From positions 1 through 64,000 of the forward strand of contig NZ_JAHNZO010000015.1 in assembly GCF_018998565.1 (NCBI RefSeq): a stretch of DNA of 64,000 nt. The letters run 5' to 3'. The notes beneath the pieces were generated by a model. It was not told where the DNA came from and made no database searches. It worked only from the letters and a program-made list of their open reading frames with translations. The stretch comes from Paenibacillus oleatilyticus. Lineage in GTDB: Bacteria; Bacillota; Bacilli; Paenibacillales; NBRC-103111. Positions 1-8,724 of this stretch are shown piece by piece. The first letter of the stretch is position 1, and each line of letters begins with the position of its first letter. A program made the position numbers and the translations under genes.

Positions 1-121
1 CGAATTCGTAGCTGTTTTGCACATTCGGATTAGAGCGAAGCATGCAACCACCGCCTTGTTAGGATAACAATATTATATCATATTAACGCGGTGAATGGAT
101 AAATAACGGAAACAAAGAAAT
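1..121. other. Window-edge stretch without a recognised gene
   Basis: No convincing reading frame, repeat or RNA gene was seen in this AT-leaning stretch. It lies downstream of the terminator that closes the psd/methyltransferase unit. Confidence 0.5.
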
Positions 122-148
122 AGCCTGCTGAGGGTTTCTCAACAGGCT
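122..148 (-). terminator. Terminator of the psd-methyltransferase unit
   Basis: An 11-bp stem (AGCCTGCTGAG with its near-complement, one G-T wobble) and a 5-nt loop. On the minus strand it is followed by ATTTCTTTG, moderately T-rich. It lies just past the broken methyltransferase. A GGGCCC-rich tandem palindrome follows at about 151-170. Confidence 0.6.
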
Positions 149-178
149 GCAAGGGCCCTTTAGGGCCCTTTGGCTTTT

Positions 179-550
179 TCACTTTTCTGCCGAGATGATT
201 AAAAACATAGGTCTTCGAAGTTCGTCTTTCATGTCAGGCTCACTCTTTAACATTTCTTCGGAAGGAATCGGTTCACTGACTGCTCTAATACTAAAACCTG
301 CATCTATTAAGTCGTTGATATAGGTTGAAAGCGTACGATGATATTTGTTACATTCTCCGTTAAAAATGTCGTTTCACGCACACCTTCCGATTGATAATCG
401 TCAACTGCCCAATGCAGACGATTCCCTTGGTCGTCGTAATACCAGTCTTGTTCGCTGCCACTCTCCCGCCCCTTCAAGTCCTTTGACGGACCTTTGCATT
501 TTTTCATAGGCGGAAAAGAAATTCACATCATCATACTTGTTTTGTTTCAT
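179..550 (-). pseudogene. Broken class I SAM-dependent methyltransferase
   Basis: The frame opens at 550 behind a GGAGGGGAGATG-type ribosome-binding site and reads MKQNKYDDVNFFSAYEKMQR, the usual N-terminus of a family of about 240-residue class I methyltransferases. After roughly 31 codons it jumps into sequence typical of that family's C-terminal third (DWYYDDQGNRLHWAVDDYQ), so the central SAM-binding part is missing. A 1-nt loss near 340 then shifts the frame, and the last segment (SEPIPSEEMLK, ending RRPMFLIISAEK) continues in another frame to a stop at 179. The start overlaps the psd stop by ATGA, so it was once translationally coupled. Family assignment is from recalled sequence similarity. 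The two lesions are read directly from the sequence. Confidence 0.75.
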
Positions 551-1353
551 TGGCTACATCTCCCCTCCCAATAACCGAGCGCTTCACCGACGCGTACCTT
601 GCTGCCGACATCGAGACCGTCGCGGAACGAGAAAGCTTCCTTCTCAATCAGTAGTATAACCGTTGAACCGAATTCGAAGAAGGCCAGCTCCTCTCCCCGG
701 TCCAACCGGACGCGCCGCGGCTCCGTATACCGAATGCTGCTGACGTTCATCGCTCCCACCTTGACGACCGTCGTCATGCCGAACCGGTGCCTGATGCAGG
801 TAATCAGCCGTTCATTGCGGCTCAGTACCTTGCGCATAAGCCGCAGGCTGCGCTCGTGAACCGGATAGACCGTTCCCGGGATGCGGCGCGTGGCGGTTAC
901 CTCTCCGGCAACCGGGGAATGGACGCGATGGTAGTCGGCCGGGCTCAAATACAGGACGATAAAATAGCCGCTGCGGTACCGGTCCTTCATGGGCAAATCA
1001 TGGAGCAGCTCGTCCAAGCCGTATTCTTGACCCTTGACCATAAAGCGCAGCTTGTCGTTCATCGAACCGATGCCGGTGACGGTGCCGTCCACGGGGCTGA
1101 TCAGCGAATTGGCGTCGGGAGCGACGGGGCGCAGCCCGGGTTTTAACCGACGAATAAAAAAGTCGTTCAGCGATTCGTAGGCGTCAATCGGTTGTTCGGC
1201 TTCCTCGACCCGGATGCCGTACGTTTTCACAAAGCGCCGGATGAGCCGGCGGCTAGCTTTCGACTTGGTAAACGAGCCGATTCGCTCGGAAAGCCATTTG
1301 CGTGACGACAGCTCGGTTAGCAAACAAAATAAGTGCCGATTCAATGGGTTCAT
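547..1353 (-). CDS. psd: Phosphatidylserine decarboxylase
   Basis: A proenzyme of 268 residues, the usual length for short Gram-positive Psd proteins. It decarboxylates phosphatidylserine to phosphatidylethanolamine at the membrane. Visible family marks are the ISPVDGTV segment (about residue 86), the YLSPADYHRVHSP segment (about 134) and the C-terminal FGST motif (about 228). The enzyme cleaves itself before the Ser of that motif to form the pyruvoyl group. The 4-nt ATGA overlap with the downstream methyltransferase remnant suggests a former two-gene unit. Phosphatidylethanolamine is one source of ethanolamine, the substrate of the eut locus in this window, although no direct link is shown. 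Confidence 0.95.
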   Translation of the reverse strand: MNPLNRHLFCLLTELSSRKWLSERIGSFTKSKASRRLIRRFVKTYGIRVEEAEQPIDAYESLNDFFIRRLKPGLRPVAPDANSLISPVDGTVTGIGSMNDKLRFMVKGQEYGLDELLHDLPMKDRYRSGYFIVLYLSPADYHRVHSPVAGEVTATRRIPGTVYPVHERSLRLMRKVLSRNERLITCIRHRFGMTTVVKVGAMNVSSIRYTEPRRVRLDRGEELAFFEFGSTVILLIEKEAFSFRDGLDVGSKVRVGEALGYWEGRCSQ

Positions 1354-1473
1354 CGCCAGCCTTCGTTATAATAAATACTCTAACGAGACGAATTATAAAG
1401 GCGGCGGGCAGTTGCATCAATGACGAATTTCCTATCGTTACCATAGGCGTGCCATAATGAACGAACGAATGAT

Positions 1474-1986
1474 TCAGAACAGCCCCGAGACGGTAGCCCA
1501 ATAGTAACGGACCGGCAGCGCAATGCAGAGCAGCGTCAGTATGTAGCGGAATCCGGTTTCCGTGAACGAACCCGTTTCGATCGCCATAAATTTCGGCAGC
1601 AGCCGGAATTTGAGCTTGATCGGCCACAGCAGCTCGACTCCCTGCTCGTTGAACAAATCGATGAAAGCATGGGACGCGTAAGCGAGCAGAAGGCTCCAGA
1701 ACAGCGGTTCCGGAAGCGGCAGCAGCAGCGCGGCAATGCCGCACAGGAACAAGACGGAGTGCGTCAGCGTCCGGTGCCGGACGTTCATAAGCCGCAGTAC
1801 GAAGGATAGCGGAAAAAATACTTTGGCCATCGTCGATCCCGGTTTGTCGATGTCGGCCAAAGGCCCTGCCAAGCAGCCAAGCAGAAGCGCAGCGGCGGTT
1901 TCCCAGGACAGAAGCGGCACCTGGAAGTGCAGCAGCACCCCTTCCGCGGCCAGCAAACCGGCGACGCTGTGCGTTTTTTGCAGCAT
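1474..1986 (-). CDS. YdjM/DUF457-type membrane-bound metal-dependent hydrolase
   Basis: A protein of 170 residues with several hydrophobic segments and the conserved polar motifs of this family: GPLADIDKPGS near residue 45, RHRTLTHSVLF near 75 and YASHAFIDLFNEQG near 100. The His and Asp residues in them are the probable metal ligands. The start at 1986 was chosen because MLQKTHSVAG follows GAGGAGGATCTAAGA. A longer upstream frame has no comparable ribosome-binding site. The physiological substrate is not known. It stands alone, about 120 bp upstream of psd on the same strand. Confidence 0.8.
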   Translation of the reverse strand: MLQKTHSVAGLLAAEGVLLHFQVPLLSWETAAALLLGCLAGPLADIDKPGSTMAKVFFPLSFVLRLMNVRHRTLTHSVLFLCGIAALLLPLPEPLFWSLLLAYASHAFIDLFNEQGVELLWPIKLKFRLLPKFMAIETGSFTETGFRYILTLLCIALPVRYYWATVSGLF

Positions 1987-2344
1987 TCTTAGATCCTCCT
2001 CGGTATTCTGTGTTGTTGCGGCCCGGTCAAGAGCTTTCCCATTATACCAAACATATGATCGCATTTCTATATCTCTCTTAACCGGATACAAATTCGTTCG
2101 CTGGCGGACCCTCTTTTCCGTTCCTCCCGCGCCTCCCTTTCGCAATTGTTAAGAAACCGTTAGCGCATGCGGTCCAAAACGCCGGGACAAGCTAATTTTT
2201 ATCTAACCGAAAAATGCTAAAATTTTTTTGCCCGGACCTGAGGAGTTTGTCGAATCCGGATCGTCTATAGTAGAGGACGCTGGCGATGCCCGATTCGGAG
2301 CTTCGCGCCGTCCGTGCATTTTATTTTCATCAGGAGGCTGCTTT

Positions 2345-3163
2345 ATGCAAAAATTCATGCTGGTGCTTGCCGTTGTATTCGCCGTCAACTTTACCGCCAC
2401 AGGCTCGACGCCTGCTACGCGCGCAGACAACAGCGGCCTCGTTACCGCGCACCGCGGCAGCTCGCACGCCGCGCCCGAGAACACGGCGAGCTCGATTCGC
2501 CAAGCGATCAAGGACGGAGCAGGCTATGCCGAGCTTGACGTTCAGGAGACGGCGGACGGGGTGATCGTGCTGATGCACGACGATAGCGCCAAACGGACGA
2601 CGGGAATCAACAAGCCCATGTGGGAAATCCCGTACGGCGAGCTGCGCCAGGCGAGCGCCGGTGACTGGTTTCACCCGCAATTTCGCCAAGAACGCGTTCC
2701 GACGTTGGAAGAAATCATCGAGATCGCCCAAGGCAAAATCAAGCTCAACATCGAGCTTAAAAATAACGGTCATCAAAAACGGCTGGCCGAGGAAACCGTC
2801 AACATTATCGAGCGACGCAAATTTACGGCGGACTGTACGGTAACTTCGTTCGATCCGGCGCTTTTGCGCAAAGTAAAGCAGCTCAATGCCAGCATTCGAA
2901 CCGGCTTGATCGTAGGGCAGAAATTTGCAAACCGTGAAGCGCTGTTTACGGACCGTAACTACGAAGTGCTCAGCGCCGCTTATCCTTTGGTCGACGAAGA
3001 GTTTATGCGTCTCGCCGCGCAGCATCGCAAGCAAGTGTTCGTCTGGACGGTCAATGACAAGAAAACGATGAACCGCATGCTGAAGCTCGGCGTCGACAGC
3101 ATCATTACGAACGAGCCCGCACAGTTGGTCGAGCTTCTTCGCCAACGCCGCGCCAGGTCCTGA
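2345..3163 (+). CDS. Secreted glycerophosphodiester phosphodiesterase
   Basis: A protein of 272 residues that hydrolyses glycerophosphodiesters to glycerol-3-phosphate and an alcohol. The first 25 residues or so form a Sec signal peptide (hydrophobic FMLVLAVVFAVNF). GDPD motifs follow: AHRGSSHAAPENT (catalytic His, about residue 36), ELDVQETADG and MHDD (metal ligands), NIELK, and the late FVWTVNDKK strand. The start at 2345 follows AGGAGGCTGCTTT. An in-frame upstream start would bury the signal peptide. If its substrates include glycerophosphoethanolamine it would release ethanolamine, but that is inference only. A terminator follows immediately. Confidence 0.9.
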   Translation: MQKFMLVLAVVFAVNFTATGSTPATRADNSGLVTAHRGSSHAAPENTASSIRQAIKDGAGYAELDVQETADGVIVLMHDDSAKRTTGINKPMWEIPYGELRQASAGDWFHPQFRQERVPTLEEIIEIAQGKIKLNIELKNNGHQKRLAEETVNIIERRKFTADCTVTSFDPALLRKVKQLNASIRTGLIVGQKFANREALFTDRNYEVLSAAYPLVDEEFMRLAAQHRKQVFVWTVNDKKTMNRMLKLGVDSIITNEPAQLVELLRQRRARS

Positions 3164-3172
3164 CAGAACGGC

Positions 3173-3226
3173 AAAACCCGCCTGGCCGCAGTCCATCCGG
3201 ACCGACCCGAAGGCGGGTTTGATTTG
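3173..3226 (+). terminator. Terminator of the glycerophosphodiesterase gene
   Basis: AAACCCGCCT pairs with AGGCGGGTTT across a loop of about 28 nt, with a short T-rich tail. The arms are symmetrical and may act in both directions, because the GH18 gene converges from the right. Confidence 0.65.
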
Positions 3227-3246
3227 TTCTTAGACTTCCGATGTGT

Positions 3247-4617
3247 CTATGTCGCGCTCTTGCGAATGACGAATTCGTTCTCCATCATCGTCCAGATGCC
3301 GGGATCCTCCATGCCGAGTCTCCACAAGGCGATACCCCGGATGCCCAGACGATGGGCAAGCTGCATTTTCGACCGGATACTGGCCGCATTTTCAAACCAA
3401 ACCTCGTGCCTATTGCCGGACTCATCCGTATAAGCGAACATCGGTGTCTGCGTTTTCTCGTCGAAGATGACTTCTTTATTGTATCTTCTCGCCAAATTCA
3501 TCGCCATGGCATAGGTCGCATACGTGTTGCGTCCCGTCGTCAAGTTGAAATCGAAGCCGAATACCGACACGGCGGCCGTAATTTTGGAGGCGGGCATTTT
3601 CGTCAACGCATATTTGACCACGCTTTCCATCCAGCCGATCGAGACGACGGGCCCCGGACCGCTTCCCGGCCAACCATGCTCGTTATACAGCATGACCACG
3701 AACTCGTCGACCGCCTGGCCCAGCACGGAATAATTGAACGGCGCCGAGAACGGGTTCGTCGGTTCGTCCGAGGTGCGCGAAGGCGTATCGACGGAATAAA
3801 AATACCCGTGATCGCGCAAAGCTTTGCCGAGTTCCCGGTAAAAGGCCGAAAGGCGCTCCCTGTCTTCGTAACGGACATCCTCGAAGTCGATGTTGACCCC
3901 GTCGAAGTTGTAACGCTGGATCAGCGCGATCACGCTAGAAATGAATGCTCTGCGCGTATCCGGTGTGGCCAGCATCCCGTGGATGACTTCCTTGTTGACC
4001 TCCGCATGCCCTCTTTCGTATAACAAATTATGTACCGTCGGCATCATTTTCACATTATGGCGATGTCCGTAATCCACGACCTGCCGCATGTAGACGTCGG
4101 TGAACGTTGCCGGAAATTTCTCGATTTCCGTCGGACTGGCCCGGTTGATGCGGAAATGAAACATGCCCACGGCGGACAGCTGCGCGGTATGCTCCACAAA
4201 CACTTGATGCGAGCTGGGAAGCGTCGGACCTTCCCTTTCCGTGTAAAAGCCCAGCACCTGCTGCACCGGACGTTCCCCGCCGTGAGGAACGACCCGGACA
4301 AGGTCCCGGAGCACCCAGCCGATCCGTCCGTCGTACAGCTGCACCTGCACCCAATCGCCTTCGATGCCCGTCACCGGCAGTCTGGCTCCCCGGTCCATCT
4401 GGTCGATGAGCGGCGAGGTCGTTCCCGGATACTTGCGGATGTTCACCGTGTTCGCGTTGACAATCGCCTCCGTATAGACGGGAATACGCAGCCTTTGTCC
4501 GACCTGCAAAGCCGTTGACGTCAATCCGTTTAAAATCATGATCGCCTGGTACGTCGTCCCGAATCTTTGAGCGATCAAATAGAGGGAATCCCCCCGCTGA
4601 ACGACATATGTAATCAT
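3247..4617 (-). CDS. LysM-SH3-GH18 glycoside hydrolase (YaaH/SleL-like)
   Basis: A protein of 456 residues. An N-terminal LysM domain (about 1-46, ending VGQRLRIP) would bind peptidoglycan, an SH3-like domain (about 52-112, VNIRKYPGTTSPLID) follows, and a GH18 TIM barrel occupies about 118-450. The catalytic segment reads DGVNIDFED. The second Asp of the classical DGxDxDxE motif is Asn, as is usual in the spore cortex-lytic YaaH/SleL group, and the catalytic Glu is kept. No signal peptide is apparent, consistent with spore-coat or cortex deposition from the mother cell. The role in germination or cortex degradation is family inference. Confidence 0.88.
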   Translation of the reverse strand: MITYVVQRGDSLYLIAQRFGTTYQAIMILNGLTSTALQVGQRLRIPVYTEAIVNANTVNIRKYPGTTSPLIDQMDRGARLPVTGIEGDWVQVQLYDGRIGWVLRDLVRVVPHGGERPVQQVLGFYTEREGPTLPSSHQVFVEHTAQLSAVGMFHFRINRASPTEIEKFPATFTDVYMRQVVDYGHRHNVKMMPTVHNLLYERGHAEVNKEVIHGMLATPDTRRAFISSVIALIQRYNFDGVNIDFEDVRYEDRERLSAFYRELGKALRDHGYFYSVDTPSRTSDEPTNPFSAPFNYSVLGQAVDEFVVMLYNEHGWPGSGPGPVVSIGWMESVVKYALTKMPASKITAAVSVFGFDFNLTTGRNTYATYAMAMNLARRYNKEVIFDEKTQTPMFAYTDESGNRHEVWFENAASIRSKMQLAHRLGIRGIALWRLGMEDPGIWTMMENEFVIRKSAT

Positions 4618-4704
4618 GGTCTTCTCCTTTGCGAAGCATGTTACTACTATTCGTATTCAGCCGAGGGACGCAATACGATCGGTGCGCATAAATTTTTTGA
4701 ACGG

Positions 4705-5445
4705 TTAAATAAATCCGCCGTTGACGCGCAGCGTCTGGCCGGTGATCCATTGGGACTTGTCGCTGACCAGCAGCTCGACCGCATCGGCGATGTCTTCGGG
4801 TTCCCCTATACGGCCGAACGCATTGAGCTTTTTCATGCCCTCGATCTGCTCCTCGGTTTTACCTGCCGTAAAAAGCTCCGTATTCACAGGGCCGGGAGCT
4901 ACCGCATTAATCGTAATTTGTTTGGCGCCGAACTCCTTCGCAAGCTGACGGGTGAATTGTTCGACCGCCCCTTTCGTGCCCGCATAGACGCTGTACGTCG
5001 GAAACATCTGCCCGATGATCGAGGTCGAGAAGTTCACGATTCTGCCGTTGTTTTCCATATGCTTCATCGCTTGCTGGCATGCGAAAAAGGTGCCTTTGAC
5101 ATTCACGGCGAACTGCTGCTCAAAATCGCTCTCCGTCACGTCCGAAAGCGGTTTGTTGAGCATCAGTCCGGCGTTGTTGATCAGAATATCCACCTTCCCG
5201 AATTCGGCGATCGTTCGGGCAAACAATTGTTCGATATCGCTCACCTCGCCGAGATCGGCGCGAATGGCGGTCGCGTGACCGCCCTTTTGAACGATGCCCG
5301 CCACTACTTCCGCTGCCTTCTCCGGGCTCCCGGCATAATTGATCGCTACCTTGGCACCCAATCCGGCCAACCGCTCGGCAATGACGCGGCCGATTCCCCG
5401 CGACGATCCGGTAACGATGGCTACTTTACCTTCCAATGGTTTCAT
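4705..5445 (-). CDS. SDR-family NAD(P)-dependent oxidoreductase
   Basis: A protein of 246 residues, the classical short-chain dehydrogenase length. It shows the nucleotide-binding TGSSRGIGR motif near residue 12, the NNAG motif near 90, the catalytic Ser-Tyr-Lys set (TSIIGQ, then VYAGTKGA near 155), and the late NAVAPGPVNTE and WITGQTLRVNGG segments. Substrate cannot be told from sequence; relatives include 3-oxoacyl and glucose dehydrogenase-like enzymes. It lies 18 bp downstream of the TetR gene on the same strand, so the two probably form one operon under TetR control. Confidence 0.9.
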   Translation of the reverse strand: MKPLEGKVAIVTGSSRGIGRVIAERLAGLGAKVAINYAGSPEKAAEVVAGIVQKGGHATAIRADLGEVSDIEQLFARTIAEFGKVDILINNAGLMLNKPLSDVTESDFEQQFAVNVKGTFFACQQAMKHMENNGRIVNFSTSIIGQMFPTYSVYAGTKGAVEQFTRQLAKEFGAKQITINAVAPGPVNTELFTAGKTEEQIEGMKKLNAFGRIGEPEDIADAVELLVSDKSQWITGQTLRVNGGFI

Positions 5446-5463
5446 ACGTGCTTCCCTTCTTTC

Positions 5464-6051
5464 TTAGTCGTTGGTTTTGAGGCCTTGCTCGATCAGAGCC
5501 CACACATCCGAAAACTCGGCGTCGATCGCCGCGCTTTTCCATTCGTAAGCGTGGGCCGGATGATGAAACCGCGCCGTAGCGTAAAAGACGGCACGGGCCG
5601 ACCGTTCGGGATGGTCGGACTTCAGACCGCCGCGGAGCATGATATCCATCAGATGCCCGACAATACGGCCAATGTGCTTGGAGATGAGTTCGGCGGATTC
5701 ATCCGATACTTTGGCATACATGGCAAACAACGCTTCGTCTTCGCGGGCATAGTGCCGCTTTAGCCGGACTAGCGTCTGAATATACGCTTGTACATGTCCG
5801 ACTCCGTGCAATGAAGAGTCGCGACACACGTCCGCAAGCGGCGCGACGATCTTCTCCTCCAGCCATTGTTCCGTCGCCGCTTCGAACAGCTCCGTCTTGC
5901 TTTTGAAATGGCGGTAAATGCTGCCGTGACTGACGTCTAACGCTTTCGCCACGTCCGTTACCGAGGTTTTCGCCATCCCGTATCGTCTGATCGTTTCTTC
6001 CGTTGCCGCAATGATTTGTTCCTTCGTTAACACGTCCGAGGATTTTTCCAT
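5464..6051 (-). CDS. TetR/AcrR-family transcriptional regulator
   Basis: A protein of 195 residues. The N-terminal helix-turn-helix (about 8-55) reads through TSVTDVAKALDVSHGSIYRHFKSK, the typical TetR recognition region. The remaining helical part would bind an effector and dimerise. The gene leads the SDR gene. A TGACAAA inverted repeat lies about 50 bp upstream of the start, a plausible autoregulatory operator. The ligand is unknown. Confidence 0.92.
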   Translation of the reverse strand: MEKSSDVLTKEQIIAATEETIRRYGMAKTSVTDVAKALDVSHGSIYRHFKSKTELFEAATEQWLEEKIVAPLADVCRDSSLHGVGHVQAYIQTLVRLKRHYAREDEALFAMYAKVSDESAELISKHIGRIVGHLMDIMLRGGLKSDHPERSARAVFYATARFHHPAHAYEWKSAAIDAEFSDVWALIEQGLKTND

Positions 6052-6098
6052 AAAAACACACCCCCCTTGCCATTAGAATAGCACACATCAGTTACAAA

Positions 6099-6120
6099 TG
6101 ACAAATTTTATTTTTTGTCA
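6099..6120. promoter_or_regulatory. Inverted repeat, probable TetR operator
   Basis: TGACAAA and TTTGTCA are separated by 8 nt, in the divergent gap between the TetR and LysR genes. The arms continue imperfectly outward. Position and symmetry fit a TetR-family operator that could influence both promoters. Confidence 0.5.
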
Positions 6121-6216
6121 GTTGTTACACTTTCGTCATCTCTTAGCCGTCCGGCTTAATATTGGTTACAATGATAGGTATGGAATTTATCACGAAAGCC
6201 GGGTGGAGCTTGAACT

Positions 6217-7089
6217 ATGGTCGATTTTGAATGGTATCGAAGCTTTGTTGCGATTTATAAGCATAACTCGGTGTCGGAAGCCGCGAAAGCCCGCATGATG
6301 ACGCAGCCGGCCATGAGCCAGCATTTGGCTTCCCTGGAAGCGGAGGTGGGGGAAGCTTTATTTATAAGAACTTCAAGAAAAATCATCCCGACGGAAAGAG
6401 GAAAGCAGCTATACTCGCAGCTGGCGCCTTTGATCGAATCGCTGGAGGAAACGACGATGGCGTTCAAATCCGCTTCCCTGCCCAGTCTTCGAACGATCCG
6501 AATCGGGTCGGCGCATGAGTTTTATATGGAAAAAGTCATCCCTCTGCTGCCTCGATTCAAAACGTGCACTATCTCCACTTTCGGAACGGCCGATCAATTG
6601 TTGGAGATGCTGAAGGAAGATAAAGCGGATATCGTCATTACGTCCAAAAAGTTTGTGACTCCGGGAATCGAGTATGCGAAGCTGTACGACGAACAATTTG
6701 TCGTTGTCGCCCCTGCCCGGCTGGAAGTGCCTGAAACGGACAGTCTGAGGCTGAGAGAACAGTGGCTTGCCGCCCAAAATTGGATCAGCTACGGCTTGGA
6801 GCTGCCGATTATCCGAAGGTTTTGGAGAGAGCATTTTAAAAAACGTCCGCTGATTAAACCGACCCACGTCATTCCTAATTTGCATATCATTTTGAAGGCG
6901 ATCGAAATCGGCGAAGGCTTAAGCATGATGCCTACCTATCTGCTGGAAAAATCGATAAACGAGCGAACCAAAGTGATCTACGGGGATTTAACCGTAAAAA
7001 ACGAGCTGTTTTTCGCCTATAACATGAAGCATAAGCATCTGCCCCAAATTCAGGAGCTGATGCAGCTTATCCGTGAAAGCAATCCATAA
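6217..7089 (+). CDS. LysR-family transcriptional regulator
   Basis: A protein of 290 residues. The winged helix-turn-helix (about 1-60) contains NSVSEAAKARMMTQPAMSQHLASLE, the LysR recognition pattern. A periplasmic-binding-like effector domain follows. The start at 6217 has a GGTGGAG sequence about 8 nt upstream. It is followed 138 bp later, on the same strand, by an MFS efflux-type transporter that it may control. The inducer is unknown. Confidence 0.92.
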   Translation: MVDFEWYRSFVAIYKHNSVSEAAKARMMTQPAMSQHLASLEAEVGEALFIRTSRKIIPTERGKQLYSQLAPLIESLEETTMAFKSASLPSLRTIRIGSAHEFYMEKVIPLLPRFKTCTISTFGTADQLLEMLKEDKADIVITSKKFVTPGIEYAKLYDEQFVVVAPARLEVPETDSLRLREQWLAAQNWISYGLELPIIRRFWREHFKKRPLIKPTHVIPNLHIILKAIEIGEGLSMMPTYLLEKSINERTKVIYGDLTVKNELFFAYNMKHKHLPQIQELMQLIRESNP

Positions 7090-7227
7090 ATAAATTTATA
7101 AATGGAGTACAATTTCATAATTTGTTTTATGCCTGCTTCGGATTTACAATGTAGACTATCGATTTCAACCGGGAGGAAGGCGGACACGTGCAAAATCGCC
7201 TTCCTTACTTATAGGGAGGGACTTTTC

Positions 7228-8445
7228 TTGAGATCGCATAGTTTAACTAATCCATCGAGAGCGGCATCGAGCAAAAGCTCGACCATGGCTTTATACGCAT
7301 TAACGGTGGGTGCATTTGCCATCGGAATGACGGAATTCGTCATCATGGGGCTGCTGCCGGAGGTGGCGGCGGACCTTCAAGTCTCGATTCCGTCGGCCGG
7401 CCTGCTCATTACCGGCTACGCCCTCGGAGTCGCCCTGGGCGCGCCGTTCATTACGATGGCTACGCACAAGATGCAGCGCAAAGCGCTTCTGCTCCTGCTT
7501 ATGGCCATCTTTATCGCCGGGAACGCGCTCGCCGCGCTTGCGGCGAATTACGCGGTTTTGATGCTAGCCCGCATGGTGGCAGCGCTGACGCACGGCTCCT
7601 TTTTCGGTGTCGGCTCCGTTGTCGCAGCCGAGCTGGTTCCCAAGGAAAAGCGCGCCGGCGCTATTGCCATCATGTTCACCGGGCTGACCTTGGCGAACAT
7701 TCTGGGTGTCCCGATCGGGACGTTCCTCGGTCAAGCGTACGGCTGGCGCGCGCCGTTCTGGGCCATTACCTCGATCGGCTTCGTGGCGCTGCTTGGCGTC
7801 ATTGTGCTGGTGCCCAAGGTGAAGGCGGCCCCGTCGAGCCTGGGGCAAGAGCTTGGCGTGCTGCGCCGGCCTGCGGTTCATGTGGCGCTGCTGATGACGG
7901 TGTTTGGCTTCGGAGGCGTGTTTACGGCCTTCACTTACATTACGCCCATTTTGGTGGACATCACCGGGTTCTCGCCGGGCTCGGTATCTTACATTCTTGT
8001 TTTGTTCGGCCTCGGGATTACCATAGGCAATATTTATGGGGGAAAATTGGCGGACCGGAATCTGCTGCCCTCGCTCACCGGGATTCTCGTCCTGCTCGCA
8101 GCCGTTCTCGTCCTGTTGGGGCTGACGGATCATGTTAAGATCTTGACGTTGATCACGGTATTTGTTTTTGGCGTAGCCGCATTCGGGACCGTTCCGGGAC
8201 TACAGCTTCATATGCTGAATACGGCGAAAGAGGCGCCTACTCTGGCTTCTACGCTGAACATCGCAGCCTTTAACCTCGGCAATGCCTTGGGCGCTTATTT
8301 GGGGGGCCTGGTCATCGACATGCAGCTTGGCGGAGGGCTTCCCGCCGTTCCATACGCCGCCGCTCTGGTGACGGTGGTCGGCATTTTGTTTACACTCTGG
8401 GGCATTCGGCAAAGCAAAACCGCGGCAAGAGCCGGTTTCAAGTAA
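7228..8445 (+). CDS. MFS transporter (AraJ/DHA1-like)
   Basis: A protein of 405 residues with about 12 membrane segments. The segment ALTVGAFAIGMTEFVIMGLLPEV is characteristic of the AraJ/YdhP drug or sugar-efflux branch, and TGYALGVALGAPFI and GSFFGVGSVVAAELVP match motifs of that group. I chose the TTG at 7228 because AGGGAGGGACTTTTC precedes it. A longer frame starting at 7102 lacks such a site. The gene follows the LysR regulator. The cargo cannot be told from sequence. Confidence 0.88.
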   Translation: MRSHSLTNPSRAASSKSSTMALYALTVGAFAIGMTEFVIMGLLPEVAADLQVSIPSAGLLITGYALGVALGAPFITMATHKMQRKALLLLLMAIFIAGNALAALAANYAVLMLARMVAALTHGSFFGVGSVVAAELVPKEKRAGAIAIMFTGLTLANILGVPIGTFLGQAYGWRAPFWAITSIGFVALLGVIVLVPKVKAAPSSLGQELGVLRRPAVHVALLMTVFGFGGVFTAFTYITPILVDITGFSPGSVSYILVLFGLGITIGNIYGGKLADRNLLPSLTGILVLLAAVLVLLGLTDHVKILTLITVFVFGVAAFGTVPGLQLHMLNTAKEAPTLASTLNIAAFNLGNALGAYLGGLVIDMQLGGGLPAVPYAAALVTVVGILFTLWGIRQSKTAARAGFK

Positions 8446-8504
8446 AAGTTAGCGATATCAGGCTGCCGGCACAACGGCGGCCTGATTGCCTTTTCGCGCC
8501 AGTT

Positions 8505-8597
8505 TCGAGCGGTGGCCGACTTTGTCTTCGGGAAATGTCCGCTGCTAAGCGGCTTCCAAACAAATTTCACGAAGACAAGAGTGGTCGGAAGTGGATA
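8505..8597. repeat. Large imperfect palindrome with nested hairpin
   Basis: CCGAC...TTGTCTTCG on the left is mirrored by CGAAGACAA...GTGGTCGG on the right. A smaller CCGCT/AGCGG hairpin lies between them. It sits in the convergent gap between the MFS and pruA genes and resembles a REP/MITE-like relic. No coding sense was found. Confidence 0.45.
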
Positions 8598-8647
8598 CCC
8601 CACCCCTTCGTTACCTCTATAGTCCCGTTTGACCACTTTCTCAACAA

Positions 8648-8695
8648 GCTCAGCCCGGCACCTTAAATCGGTACCAGGCTGAGTTTTTCTCACGA
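8648..8695 (+). terminator. Strong bidirectional terminator after the MFS gene
   Basis: CTCAGCCCGGCACC pairs with GGTACCAGGCTGAG (two wobbles) over a 7-nt loop. TTTTTCT follows on the plus strand, and the minus side reads into CTTGTTG. It separates the convergent MFS and put genes. Confidence 0.7.
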
Positions 8696-8724
8696 CCTGC
8701 GCGCTTACATTTGACGGCAGGCGA

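Noticed and set aside
2330-3196. Long open frame on the minus strand opposite the glycerophosphodiesterase gene
   Set aside because: A mirror of GC-rich codons. The plus-strand frame has a signal peptide, family motifs and a ribosome-binding site.
4567-5763. 398-codon plus-strand frame opposite the SDR and TetR genes
   Set aside because: It spans two real minus-strand genes and has no family motifs or ribosome-binding site.
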